A stretch of 64,000 nt of DNA from Petrosia ficiformis (taxonomy: Eukaryota; Porifera; Demospongiae; Haplosclerida; Petrosiidae). The stretch spans positions 29,368,466-29,432,465 of the forward strand of contig OX345636.1 in NCBI GenBank assembly GCA_947044365.1. Reading direction: 5' to 3'. Of this stretch, positions 29,990-41,615 are shown in pieces; within the stretch, counting starts at the first letter, position 1; the number at the start of each line of letters is the position of its first letter. The notes below the pieces were generated by a model, which was given only the letters and a program-made list of their open reading frames with translations, searched no databases and was not told where the DNA came from. The translations under genes and the position numbers were made by a program.

Positions 29990-32010
29990 TAGTGTGAGAG
30001 TTTACACCATCTGCCACTCCTTCACTCGTGTCTCAAAATTTCACTAATCAGAGTGCTTTTTCTGTTTTGATATCCCTACATACTTTTCATTTTATAACTT
30101 ATTCTTTTATAATTTCAGTCAAAACTTAACATAAATTAATATTGATAAATATAAGTTTGTGGTTATAATTATGAAGTGTTACAATAATTACATAAATGAT
30201 AAGAGACAAACATAAATATGAGAGAAAGAGAAAATAGTGATGTTTAACTAATCATTAAATGACAAAAATATATAATTTTGTTCGCTTAGTTTGCTTAGTT
30301 GATATTTGTTGCCGTACATTTAGTTTATAAAAAAATTACATGTATGTGTTCCTAAATTGATTTCCGTAATATACTTATAACACATAAGGAAAAGATAGAG
30401 CTAATGTACATTAAATGCTTGGACACAGCATGTGCATCCATACAAGACATCTGTTGTTGATGTTATCATACAAAACAATGAATCTACATTCAGCAAATGG
30501 TGCTGTATAGTATTGGGTTGTATTACATCATTTGAAGCTCACATTGGGAACACTTGAAGCAGAAACTGCAGACAATAAAAACAGCTGAAAGTGCAGATAG
30601 TAAACAGCGTTGTATATGCAGTCTAATGTTTAGAATTTATATTTCTGTAGAGCATATGTATGTATATTATTTAGTTACTATAGATACAATAATACTAAAA
30701 TGATTACATACTTTTATAACATCGCATAATTTATGTAATTCACTATGTATTATACAAAACAATGGATCTACATTCAGCAAAGTCTGCAGATTTCATGAAC
30801 AGCTGAAAGTGCAGACAGTAAACAGGGTTGTATAGGCAGTTAGTAAGTGTTTAGAATTTATATTTGCATAGAGCATACTTGTATACATACAATGCAATTT
30901 ATGATAACATTTAGTTAATTAACTAATGACTTATTATACACACTAAATTGATCCATCTTGAATTTTACATATCTTTATGAATCATAATCTTCTAATGCTT
31001 CACATTATCATTACAAAGTTTTTCTTCTGTTTTGATGCTTTACATATCTTTATGAATTATAATATTCATTATTCTTAATGTGTGCTTGTACTAGATAGTG
31101 TGATTTTACAAAATCTGCCATTATACACCATCTGCCATTGCTTCACTCGTGTCTCAAATTTCACTAATTATAGCCATTATAATCAAACATAATAACCCTT
31201 CATTAGACTACATAAGTAAATTTATACAATACCTAAAGCATAAAACATAAAGAAGTGATATACTTATGTATTGTTTCACTATGCGGAAGTTTTAATGTTG
31301 TTGCCATCCCAATCTTGTTCCTGTGCTTTTTTTTGTTTTGATATCTCTAATTTTGTAACAAAATTTTTTATTATTATAGTCAAAATTTTATTTCTTTAGT
31401 AAAACTTAACATAAATTAAATAATAATTGATAAATATAACCTTGTTTGTTATATGTAATGTTATAATAATTACACAAATGAGAAGAGATAAATATAAAAA
31501 TAAGAGAATGAGAAAATAAATGGTATTAGTGATGCCACTATACACTCCACTATACATTTATTTTGCTTAGTTTGCTTAGTTGGCTTAGTTGAATTTTGTT
31601 ACTGTACTGTACAAGAAAATTATATGTGTTGGTTCCTCAGTATTATTATTTATTCTTTACTTGTAACACTTCAGTAGAAATTTAATACCTGCTTTAGCAG
31701 AGCATGTACATGCATACAAAAACATCTGGTATCTATCTTATCATGCTAAACAATAAAACTACATTCAGCGAAAAGTGCTGAATAGTATCTCGAGGTATAA
31801 TGTCTGCAGATTTCATCTGAAGTGCTCATTGTGAACTTTTGAAGCAGAAAGTGCAGACAATTAAAACAGCGTTGTATAAATGTTTGGAATTTATATTTGT
31901 ATAGAGCATATGCATGTATAATATATAGTTACTATACATATTACATACCATGTAATTTATAAGATAGTGCATTCAGTTAATTAATGACTATTATACACAC
32001 TAATTGGATC
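29990..32010. repeat. Diverged tandem duplication, unit about 1.1-1.27 kb
   Basis: Blocks recur in the same order: 'CACCATCTGCCA..TTCACTCGTGTCTCAAA' at 30007 and 31130; 'TTTTGATATC..TA' at 30066 and 31334; 'AACTTAACATAAATTAA' at 30123 and 31402; 'TTTGCTTAGTT' at 30289 and 31569; 'GCAGAAA.TGCAGACAAT.AAAACAGC' at 30560 and 31842, with an extra partial copy at 30780; 'TAGAATTTATATTT.TGTAGAGCATA' at 30631, 30852 and 31887. Spacing is 1260-1280 bp for most blocks. Many substitutions and indels show that it is old. Confidence 0.75.
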
Positions 32011-33439
32011 CATCTCTTTTTCTTGAATTTTAGGGTACTATCGTACTTTCTGATAGTGTTGTGAAATATTTTTATTCATTTCCTATTCAAAGAAATTGAT
32101 GAAATGAACACTTGCATGTAAACATTAATTGTTGAACCTTGAAGGTTGAGTTAGTGAAGAAAATTTAGTTCCTCAAATGAATATCAACACATGCAATCTC
32201 AATTATGAAAAATATGTATTTCAATATAGCTGGCATGCATGACGTATTAATTAGAACTGTTTAAAATTGAATCACGAGTATTGAAATTGAGAATATACAT
32301 TAATAGACAATGTTTTAATTAATATGTGTATTCAAAATAATGCATTTATTAATTTCCTTAACTTTATAAAATTACATGGCAAAATGACAAGACGCGTTTA
32401 CAGCAATATTTAAGTCATATCAGGAAGTCTTACTATAAAATTAATATATTCCAGTTCAAGTCAAATTTTTGTAAGTTCCAAATTAATGCACATTGTACAA
32501 AATTGATCACACAAAAAGAGGTTTAATTATAAGTAGTAAAACAACTGGATTATACCTATAACATAGTTAAATAGACCTGCACATGGTCCTTTTGTATGGT
32601 GGGTATTAATTAAGAACTTCATGTAATTAAGCACTATAATTTACATCGATATTTGAAGATATACTTGTACATGTATAACAGACACTTAAGTAGTAAACTT
32701 GCCATGGCAGAAACTGATCAAATAGTCCCATGTTGAATAGTAGCCTCTTAATTGCAATTTGTCGTTAATATATCAACAGTAATCGAAGCAATCATATCAC
32801 CTCAGTTGTGATTCATCTTGTCATTTTAGTCATGTCCTATTATACAAACGAATGGGGGGCATTAATTTTGAACATACATCATCGATAATTTCAAAATAGT
32901 GCTAACACAATCAATGACGTGCATGGTCAATTTGTAGGATGGGCATTAATTTGGAACTTACATATTAAGACTTGGTATATTGAAATCATTGTGAACTGAC
33001 ACTGTGTGAATGGGAGAAATATGTACATCAAGCTAGTAATAAATCAAGAGGACTTACCTGTACACCGGAACTAATCATTTTAAATGTTTAAGAGAGTGAG
33101 CATGAACTACACTTACAGTACTCTTAGTACCTAGTGAACAACCATATCACCAGGTTCCAGACCACACCGCTCGTGGAGGTGGTACTGTGTCGTGGTCCAC
33201 CCTCCCTGCCACCCTCTCACTCTCAGGTTTTATAGTGCTTAGCGTTCCTGTAGTTTGAAAATATCTATTATAGCAGTGAACAGATAGCATGTTATCTCAT
33301 AAGATTAATATATACAATATCATCAACTATTATGCACAGTTATGGTCAGTGTCTGTACATTTCAACATTATCTAATGGATTTGATGCTGTAGGGTGAAGT
33401 CTAACTAGCTATATTCTCTTTGCAGTCACAAGAAAAGCA

Positions 33440-33960
33440 TAGGAAATGTCATTTTCATAACTCCAATTATGGATCCACAGCAGATTTTGTGTTATACATG
33501 TATCATGCTTTTCGAACACATTTGTAAAGAATTTTCTTTTGCTCCCTTTAGAGTTTGGTAAATTGATATTGTATGAATCCATAACAATTATAGTAGAAAA
33601 GCCATCATATTTGTTGTTGAATACTACGTCAATTGGGCTTTTATTAGTTATCAATTGAATTCAATAACTAACAGGATCTATAGCATGTAGAATTTTGTGT
33701 AGATTCGAACATCATGATTCCTTTCACTATTGGGATGTTCATATAGTACATAGTTTTATAACTTTTGTAGAAAACATTTCAATAGACAGAATTTGTTTTC
33801 ACCCTTTTGATTTGCTATGGTATGAATCCAGAATATAATTTTAGTAGAAAAGCCATTATACATGGGTTGTATATTATTATGCCGATCGGATGTTTTCAGC
33901 TTTCCATTTGAATTCAATAATTAACAGGATCCACAGCATGTACAATTCATATAGATTATA
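33440..33960. repeat. Diverged direct duplication, about 260 bp unit
   Basis: 'TATGAATCCA.AA.A.AATT.TAGTAGAAAAGCCAT' occurs at 33571 and 33831, followed in both by 'TTGAATTCAATAA.TAACAGGATC.A.AGCATGTA' at 33655 and 33909. A weak minus-strand ORF (33409-33654) lies in the first copy; no known domain. Confidence 0.65.
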
Positions 33961-35039
33961 TTGGTTTGTCGATTGTCTATAGGTGTTGTGGTTTTAGTAA
34001 AGTTCCATCAGAAACATAGCTTTGTAATTTTTATGAAGATATGTGACATTAGCTACACTCTCCATGTACACATACAATCAGATAAACAACTAGCTAAACC
34101 AAACCCAAGGACACAAAATCCAATAGAGAAAGAAGAAATGTACTAACACTGAACGTAATTGCTATATAATAGTTGAGGATATTGTGATAATCTCCCTGCT
34201 AATTTAACAATGGGAGATTAGATTCTTTGAAATTCTCTAACACAATATGCTTTAGTATGACAATTAGTTACTCATTTAACATAATTTTGTTGAGTAATGT
34301 TTTCTACAAATTATGTTTTGATGAAGAGATTGAGTTACAAATAAATCACCAACAGGAGTAGCAAATATGTATTATAATCATATTCATGTTTTAGAGTTAG
34401 ATACATGTGTACATTATGTGTTTGCTTTATATCCCTATTTCAGAGTTTAAGTATACTGATATAAAGGTCAGCACCATCAGATCCCAAAAGCATTTCTTTC
34501 TTATGACAACTCTCTATTGGTCTTTCTGTTCCAATAGACTCTTTTAGCCATTTTATCATCATCTGCTATGCACTATATGATCAGTGCAGACAGTTAGTGG
34601 TTGTAACATTTGTCATTTGTTTAACAGTTTGAGTGTTAATGACTGAGTCATATATAGTAGAAACACAGTTAGAAAGGGCACCAACAGGAGCATCAATAAA
34701 GATTTCATTATGAATTTGCAGCTGCCTTTACATGTTAAACTAGAGTAAATTCAAGCTCAATGATTTTGTAAGTTATGTGTACATAGCAAACACAGTATTG
34801 TATCAAATGTATCAGATTTGCATCAGTGTACAGTAAACAGTATCATAATCACTATAATAGATACCACCATAAACATCAATTAGTGTGCTTATAGGTTATT
34901 GTGGACACAAACGTATACATGTATAAATTGTCATGATGAACATTGTAATGTGACATAGAAATAGTACAGTTTTATTATATACATAACAGTTTAGTATAGT
35001 CTATATACAAAGAAATTTTTGCTCATCAATTAACCTAAT

Positions 35040-36434
35040 GAGGCTGTTGTATAGCCTGAAGGTCATTAAATGCTTCTGATAAGCACATTGTAATTACTCT
35101 CTTATTAAGGATTGAAATAGTTTCATCAGTGGGAAAACCACATCTAACGCTATTCAACATTGAAGAAAACTCGCTGTCCTTTTTCTGACGCTCATTAATA
35201 GTGAGTTCATCATAAATGACAGAATCTCTCCAAATATTAACTGAGGCTGCACATCCCAGTTTGTATGATAGCGTTTTATTAGTAATCCTCTGAAAGACAG
35301 GATTACCATTGACTGGTTGTAGTTGAAGAAGATCACCTACAAATACATATTTCTTGAACCAAACCAGTCATTGCCACCAAAGAGTTCATCTAGTCTCAAA
35401 TGAATGTATGCCAAGTTCAGACTAGATACCATAGAAACTTCATCTATAATAATTATTTTAACATTACGATGTGAAGTTTTCATAACTTTCTGAGACATTT
35501 TTGGTAGTGACCAATAGCCAGCTGTTTTACTGTCGTGTTCAATAGGTAGTTGAAACAGTCTATGAATGGTAACACCACCTACATTAAAAGCAGCTAAACC
35601 AGTGGGCGCGGCTATAGCACATGTCAGGTCATTTGATGGCCAAATGTTATTTATTGTTTGAATTAGAAATGACTTACCAGTGCCACATACACCACTGACA
35701 AATATTTGCAATGGTTTAAACTCACACTGGCATTCATTATCTTCATGTTGCTTTTGATGAAGGAGATGATACTTCATTTTATCAAAGATACGGCTCTGAT
35801 CATCATTCAACATAGTGATTCTATCTTCTAAAGTTAAAGTATCATTATTAGCATTAATTTCAACCACCTCTTTCATAGCTGTTTTAGCTTCACCCAATAA
35901 CTGTGGGTCATCATCTTCTTTGTTTATTTTTTCTTTTATGCCATCAGCTTGCCTAGCCTGATTGATCTTTTTAATGTTTGACTGAGCTTTTAACATTTTC
36001 TGCAATTTATCATGGTAACCAGAGGAGTCAACATTAGTGGGTAAGAGGCGATTAAAAGCTTCTTCTGCTGTTTCATTCAAAAGAAGCAAACTACTCTCAT
36101 CTCTAAAAGGAACAAAGAGAAGTAAGAGAGAGTAGTAGTAATCTTCTGTTTCATTTTCCTTTTCAGGATCAAACAGTTTATGGTTTGGAAGTCGAGGTTT
36201 GGCGAGTTTGCTGTATTTCCTATCTCCATTGTCATTTTTACCATACCACTCATAATTAGCTACAAAATCATAGAGACAAATATTTTCCAAGTCTCTTGGT
36301 CTTTGAGGATAATAAGAGTCTATAAGGTTCTCCTCAAAGATGTCTTCTGTCTCAGGATTATCTTTTGCCATATCTTTCAACACCTTGTGATCCTTCAATC
36401 TACGGTTTCGTTTGGCAATGAAACATCTATCCAC
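35040..36434 (-). pseudogene. Helitron helicase domain (Pif1-like SF1)
   Basis: Minus strand. Walker A 'VSGVCGTGKSFLIQTI' (about 35700-35650), 'IAAPTGLAAFNVGG' (motif Ia), Walker B 'IIIIDEVSMVSS' (about 35460-35430), then, after a 1-base frameshift near 35345, 'VFVGDLLQLQPVNG' (motif III) and 'ELTINERQKKDSEF' (35210-35170). An upstream linker reads 'LTLEDRITMLNDDQSRIFDKM'. Known role: unwinds DNA during rolling-circle transposition. The domain stops in the middle, so it cannot work. A further frameshift near 36440-36490 separates it from the Rep part. Confidence 0.85.
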
Positions 36435-36488
36435 TTCACTGTGACAGATTTTTCACAAAGGTGATCACCTAGCAATAGATCACTAGCC

Positions 36489-37847
36489 TCATATAGACCA
36501 CACTCTCGAGAACGTAAACTTCGAATGCCAAAGACGACCATAAATACTATGGTTTTCACTTACTTCTTGCCATACCTCTTGCATGTTACTTCTTTCTGCT
36601 TTTGTAACATAACCACTAACATAGTGAGCAAGAGCTAAAGAGGATTCAGCAACAAATTGGATATCCATATTTGCTTTCCAGAGCATTAGTATGAGAAGAT
36701 TATAGTCATTGATTTTAACCTCTAAATCTGAACGTGTCAGTTCGTATATTTTTTGGTGCGACTTAAGACTGTCTTCCACAAAATTTAAGGTAGCACTTTC
36801 ACAGACCTGGCGAGGAAAACCAAATCTACATCTGGTAATGAAAGTACTACCACACTTGCGTCTTCTTTTGCAATATGCGCTACATTTGTGCATTTGATAC
36901 CTTGTAACAAACCTCTGTAAATCAGGATTGTTTTTCTCATCAGGTATGTGACAAGTGATCCTCTCATCAATCCATTGTAGTATTGTTTCAGGATCATCAT
37001 GCCCAATAACTGGTGCATCTCGTATCCACAAAAGAATATGATAATGTGGAGCACCACGTGCTTGATACTCCTTTTTCCAGTAGAAGTGATTAACTGTACC
37101 TAGAACTGCACCTTTTACTATAACAGTGTTAAAGAAGGCACGAAATTTTAAAGAAAATTTTCTAGAAAATGATATTGGGTCTTCAGTACAAAGCTTTCCT
37201 ATATTATAGCTAGAAGGAACATCATTAACTTTTCTAAGATATGCAGTAATATCAGGGGACTCATATTCCGCACAACTTAATGTAAGAAAAATAGTAGGTG
37301 AACCCCACCCACGTATCATACATCTCAGTTCACTCTGTCTTATAAACCAGTACTGTTTAGTACCACGTACTGATTGAAGCATTGTACATAAATTAGCTTC
37401 GAGACCTTCATCAGAATTATCTACCCTATTTAACAATGAACTGACTGACATAAGTCGGCTATTAGTACATTTGAGTACATCATAAACACCTGCTGATAAT
37501 TCTCGCATTTCTTTCTGCCACAGCAGGTAAAACACATATTGTGGGTCTTTTCTAAACCGTGAATCCTTACAACATGGTACCTTTACATGCTTTAAGAGAA
37601 TTATAGATAGGTACTTTAGCAGTATATGTTCCAAGCCTAACAATTGTTTGATAAGACTTGGCTCGCTGAATGAGTTGTGTACTTAACAAGTCAAGTTTAC
37701 TTAATTCTGAAGGAATGGGAACTGTTTGTAGTCCATTCAGAACACACCGTGGTGGCAACTTGTCTTTTTTGACAAGGGCTTTGCAATAATTGCACATAAA
37801 CAATTCCTGATCAGTAGCAGCTGGATAATTTTGTGTTATAAAGTTCT
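36489..37847 (-). pseudogene. Helitron Rep (HUH nuclease) domain
   Basis: Minus strand. 'GCGSPTIFLTLSCAEY'-like lead-in (seen as WGSPTIFLTLSCAEY), then 'ARGAPHYHILLWI' with the metal-binding HxH (about 37070-37030), and the two-tyrosine motif 'LAHYVSGYVTKAE' (about 36635-36600), both intact. An upstream part (37847-37567) holds a Cys pair 'MCNYCKALV' and the DUF6570-like 'QRAKSYQTIVRLG'. It overlaps the main ORF with a frameshift near 37600. The MITE at 37848 interrupts it just before 'NFITQNYPA'. Known role: nicks and joins DNA ends in rolling-circle transposition. Confidence 0.85.
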
Positions 37848-38511
37848 TTAACCCTTTACCAGCTATAATTGAAATTAGCGTTTTCGTTATTAACCACAAT
37901 TTAATTAAGAAATTTTGTGTGGGCGGAGCATTTAATATCTATATAAATTTTCAACACTATAACTCTCATATTTTATAAGTCTCAACATTCTAACTTTTTT
38001 TGTGAAAAGAAGCGTCTTTAACCAAACCCATTAATGTAAAATTTATACTTCGCTATCAGCAGGAAGAGAGAAAGGCGAACGTTTGTAAGTATAGTAGTCG
38101 ACGGGCAACGCCCACTTTTTGTCTAGTCTGTATAACGCCTGAATTTTAAGCAACCGTTACTTTTAACTCACTTAGCTATGCAGAAGACTTTCTAAGAAAG
38201 CCATTGATACCAAAAACATGCTTTGTTAGCAGCAGGAAAGCAGCAAGACGAATGTTTGAAACTGCAGTAGTCAGCGGTGACGTCCATACTTAGCGTCTTT
38301 ATCAGTTTTGTTTGGCCTGGAATCTGACGTTTTCACTAATTTAAACTAACTAAATGTTTTCTTCGTAGTGTGTGCTTGTTAGTTTCTTCTATATTTAAAG
38401 ATTTTATAATATATTTGCCTTTTACAATTTATGTTGCAAATCTGCAACATTCATTAATTAATGCATTATTCAAATGTTGCATATTTGCAACATTCGTCGG
38501 TAAAGGCTTAA
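37848..38511. mobile_element. 656-bp TTAA MITE, copy 1 (inside the Helitron gene)
   Basis: TTAA at 37848-37851 and 38508-38511; element 37852-38507. Ends CCCTTTACCAGC and GTCGGTAAAGGC. Two 16-bp palindromes near one end, GTTGCAAATCTGCAAC (38433-38448) and GTTGCATATTTGCAAC (38476-38491). Interior marks: TTTTGTGTGGGCGGAGC, ACTTCGCTATCAGCAGGAAG, GTAGTCGACGGGCAACGCCC. It has no transposase gene. The surrounding Helitron frame is restored by removing it with one TTAA. Confidence 0.95.
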
Positions 38512-39729
38512 TCTAGGCCACACCTCACTGCCAAGGTTATCAGACAAAGAAACTATTGTAACGCTTTTCCTCTGATGCACACGCTCACAGCTACAACAAA
38601 CATGCTCAGGGTAGTCGTCTATTTCTTTATCTAAGTCAATCATTAGCTTAGCATAAGTAGTCAGTAGATGTGATTCTAGATTAGGATTTCTAAGCATAGA
38701 GCCAGCTGCTACTGTTTCAGTATGTTCGTCATACTTTTCTTCTACATTAATACTAAACAGATTATGAAATTCAAGGTTTGTGATTTCCATTAGTGAATGG
38801 AAGTCACCAGTACTTAGTGCATTGTCAATAGTAGATACATACATATGACTTTTCATACAACTGTATAAACCATGCAAGAAATTTCGTAAAACAGGATAAT
38901 GGGTTGACACTGCTCTAAGTATCCTGAGTTTACTACGACATTGAGTATCATTATCATAACACACTAAAGGATGACCTTTGAGGTCTATAAACAAACAAGT
39001 ATCACTATCATATTCTTTACTGACAACTTTAGTATAGTGCTGATTAGGACAACCATCATCACATGTGCGGAAAGTATTTAATATGTCATTCATTGGTTTC
39101 TGGAAAGCTTCTTTTAAGGCCAAAATGGCATCTACTTCTAATTTTGTCGGAACTTTGCACTCACTACAACATTCCCATTTCATGGGATGATTTTTAGTAT
39201 TTGTCTCATTGTCTGACTTACTAATTACTTCTGCTACTACACACTTGCCATTGTGATTAACAGGTATAGCAGTGTCTCTCTTGATTAGCTGATAAGCTTC
39301 ATCGTAATAGTAAGGCTCAGAGGAAGTGGTATGACATCCTTCCCCAAAGTCTTCCTTTACCTTAATATCAGGGCGTTTAATTAATCTAATAGCTTTGAGC
39401 AGAGATCCAACATGCTCCTTACGCATTTGTAGTGTTTTGTTGAGTATTTTTTTAGCTGCTATCTTCCAGATAGCTTTACTCATACCTTTTGACATTCTTT
39501 TAGCTAAATCTACATGCTCTTTCTTATAAGTTTTGAATAATTCCACCCATGCAATGTAATCATCTAACAGATTGAACTGTATTTCTTTTAAGTACTGTTC
39601 TTTTATAGCAAGCTTAGGCTCTGCTAGTATATTCTTGTTCCTTCTATAAACACATCTGCTCTCTTTGTTATCTCTATAGTAAGTTTTAAAAGATTTTATC
39701 CTAGTATCACGTTTTTTTGCATAGTTCAT
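38512..39729 (-). pseudogene. Helitron N-terminal coding segment
   Basis: Continues the same gene on the minus strand up to the MITE. Visible are 'KEQYLKEIQFNLLDDYIAWV', Cys pairs 'WECCSECKVPTK' and 'HVCCSCERVHQ', typical of the zinc-binding N-terminal half of animal Helitron proteins. Reading past the MITE target site joins 'EVWPRL' to 'KNFITQ' in frame (TTAA is used once), showing that the MITE came after the gene. The ORF's printed C-terminus beyond 'WPRL' is translated MITE sequence. The upstream end continues without a stop into the 45-bp repeats. Confidence 0.75.
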
Positions 39730-40190
39730 TTTAAAGAGAGCCTTGTATTTCTCCGGATAAGCTCTATAGTTTTGTTTAGAGAGAGCCTTGTATTTGTCCG
39801 AATAAGCTCTATAGTTTTGTTTAGAGAGAGCCTTGTATTTGTCCGGATTAGCTCTATAGTTTTGCTTAGAGAGAGCCTTGTATTTGTCCGGATTAGCTCT
39901 ATAGTTTTGTTTAGAGAGAGCCTTGTATTTGTCAGGATTAGCTCTATAGTTTTGTTTAAAGAGAGCCTTGAATTTGTCTGGATTAGCTTTATATGTTTGT
40001 TGAGAGAGAGCCTTGAATTTGTCTGGATTAGCTCTATATGTTTGTTGAGAGAGAGCCTTGAATTTGTCTGGATTAGCTCTATATGTTTGTTGAGAGAGAG
40101 CCTTGAATTTGTCTGGATTTAGCTTTGTATGTTTTTTTAGAGATAGCCTTAAATTTGTCTGGATTAGCTCTATAGATTGATTTAGATAAA
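39730..40190 (-). repeat. 45-bp coding tandem repeat in the Helitron N-terminus
   Basis: About ten units of 45 bp; on the minus strand each encodes a 15-residue unit 'NPDKYKALSKQNYRA' with small changes (YKAL/FKAL, QNYRA/QTYRA). Similar K/Y-rich 15-residue repeats are common at the N-terminus of animal Helitron proteins (from memory). One unit near 40118 has an extra base and another, near 40190, contains a stop, so the reading frame to the 2A-bearing start is broken. On the plus strand the array gives a meaningless ORF. Confidence 0.85.
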
Positions 40191-40311
40191 GCTTGTTATT
40201 TCTCAGGATTACTCTTATAGTTTTCTATTTTTTTGGCCAAAATCCTAACATTTTCCTGATAATATAGTGTATTGTGGCTTAACTTTTTTTGATTACTTTT
40301 AACTGATTTTA

Positions 40312-40461
40312 CTAGCAAACCGCAATGTTTGCATTTTTTTGCTGTATTGGAATCTCCAATTGGCAATGTGGACATTTTCTAGATGGGCCTGGGTTACGCT
40401 CAACATCTCCAGCCATAACTAAGAGGAGACTTAAAATAATGCTAACCAGAATAAATGGCAT
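40312..40461 (-). CDS. 2A-like signal peptide and zinc-binding N-terminus of the Helitron protein
   Basis: From the minus-strand ATG at 40461: 'MPFILVSIILSLLLVMA', a hydrophobic signal-like helix, directly followed by GDVERNPGP (40384-40410), the canonical 2A ribosome-skipping motif (DxExNPGP). Then 'SRKCPHCQLEIPIQQK', a CxxC, and after an A7 run a second CxxC (CKHCG) in the -1 frame. In frame 0 the ORF ends at TAG 40312-40314. Known for 2A: the ribosome skips the last Gly-Pro bond, releasing the upstream peptide. The combination of an N-terminal signal and 2A is known from sea urchin and some retrotransposons. Other ATGs lie further upstream (up to 40692), but this one best sets off the hydrophobic helix. 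Confidence 0.75.
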   Translation of the reverse strand: MPFILVSIILSLLLVMAGDVERNPGPSRKCPHCQLEIPIQQKNANIAVC

Positions 40462-40951
40462 TTTGCCATGGAAACAACATTTACTATTTGCAAAGCTATT
40501 TCTACAAAATGTTTTAACATTAGATGGACAAAAACATCCAATAGTCATTCTCCACTGCTGCAGTGAAATCATATTTATAGGCACAAAAGAAATTTGAAAG
40601 ATACAAAGGTTGACTAACAGATTGTGACAAGTGTGTGTATAAATGTTATCTGTACAGTTAACAGTAATGTATAGTGTATGTATGCAAGACAAAGAGGGTA
40701 TAATTAATTAAGTAAACAGCAAGATAAAATTACTACTAAATAGGAGTGGTGTACACGTATCAATGTAATTACTATAACTTATCTCAATAATTATTAGTGA
40801 GGAGATCTTCAACCAGCACTTCAACTTTTTAAACAGAAGAACTGTAGAACACTCGTGACAGTTGAAGAAGAGAGTCTTAGACATAAAACGATTGCTTCAC
40901 ATGAGGACAAAGACAGAAATGCGCATGAACAATTAATTCCACGTAGCTAAA

Positions 40952-41615
40952 TTAACCCTTTACCGACGAAGGTTGCAAATATGCAACTTTTGAATAATGC
41001 ATTAATTAACGAAGGTTGCAGATTTGCAACCTAAATAGCAAAAGGCAATTTTATGATAGAATCTTTAAATATAGAAGAAAATAACAAGCACACACTACGA
41101 AGAAGACATTTAGTTAGTTTAAATTAGGGAAAACGTCAAGTTGTAGGCCCAAAAAAAGTGAGAAAGACGCTAAGTATGGGCGTCGCCGCTGACTACTACT
41201 TTTTCAAACACTCGTCTTGCTGCTTTCCTGTAGCTAACGAAGCATGTTTTTGGTATCAATGGCTTTCTCAGAAGATCTTCTGTATGACTAAGTGAGTTAA
41301 AAATCATGGTTGCTTAAAATTTAGGCGTTATACAGAGTAGACAAAAAGTGGGCGTTGCCCGTCGACTACAATACTTACAAACGTTCGCCTTTCCCTCTTC
41401 CTGATGAAAGCGAAGCATACATTTTACTTCAATGGGTTTGTTAAAGAATCTTCTTCCCACATAGTAAGTTAGAATTTTGAGTATTATAAAATATGAGAGT
41501 TATAGAGTTGAATAAAGCTATATAGATCTTAAGGCTCCACCCACACAATATTTCCTAATTAAATTTAGGTTAATAACGAAAATGCTTATTTCAATTATAG
41601 TCGGTAAAGAGTTAA
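40952..41615. mobile_element. 656-bp TTAA MITE, copy 2 (inside the SAM gene exon)
   Basis: TTAA at 40952-40955 and 41612-41615; element 40956-41611, exactly the length of copy 1 and in the opposite orientation. Palindromes GTTGCAAATATGCAAC (40972-40987) and GTTGCAGATTTGCAAC (41015-41030). The equal length and intact ends point to a family with a recent active period. Confidence 0.95.

Larger units (their letters stand above)
29399..35030. other. Long AT-rich region without recognisable genes
   Basis: Only short chance ORFs on both strands. It contains the old duplication at 29990-32010 and a smaller one at 33440-33960 (listed separately). A pyrimidine-rich GC-richer patch at 33160-33230 ('CACCGCTCGTGGAGGTGGTACTGT') is the only compositional outlier; I could not assign it. 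Confidence 0.5.
35040..40461 (-). mobile_element. Helitron with Rep-helicase ORF, broken
   Basis: A minus-strand Helitron coding region of about 5.4 kb: a 2A-bearing N-terminus, a 45-bp tandem-repeat segment, Helitron-like N-terminal domains, an HUH Rep nuclease and a Pif1-type helicase. The 3' part of the helicase (motifs IV-VI) is missing: similarity ends near 35040. I could not identify the TC 5' end or the CTRR hairpin 3' end. It is cut once by a 656-bp TTAA element. Confidence 0.85.

Noticed and set aside
35154..35336. Separate small minus-strand ORF
   Set aside because: Its useful content is in another frame (VFVGDLLQLQPVNG) and is the continuation of the Helitron helicase after a one-base frameshift.
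39772..40122. Plus-strand repeat protein ORF (ESLVFVRISSIVLF units)
   Set aside because: It is antisense to the Helitron N-terminal repeat, whose minus-strand reading (NPDKYKALSKQNYRA) fits the gene context.
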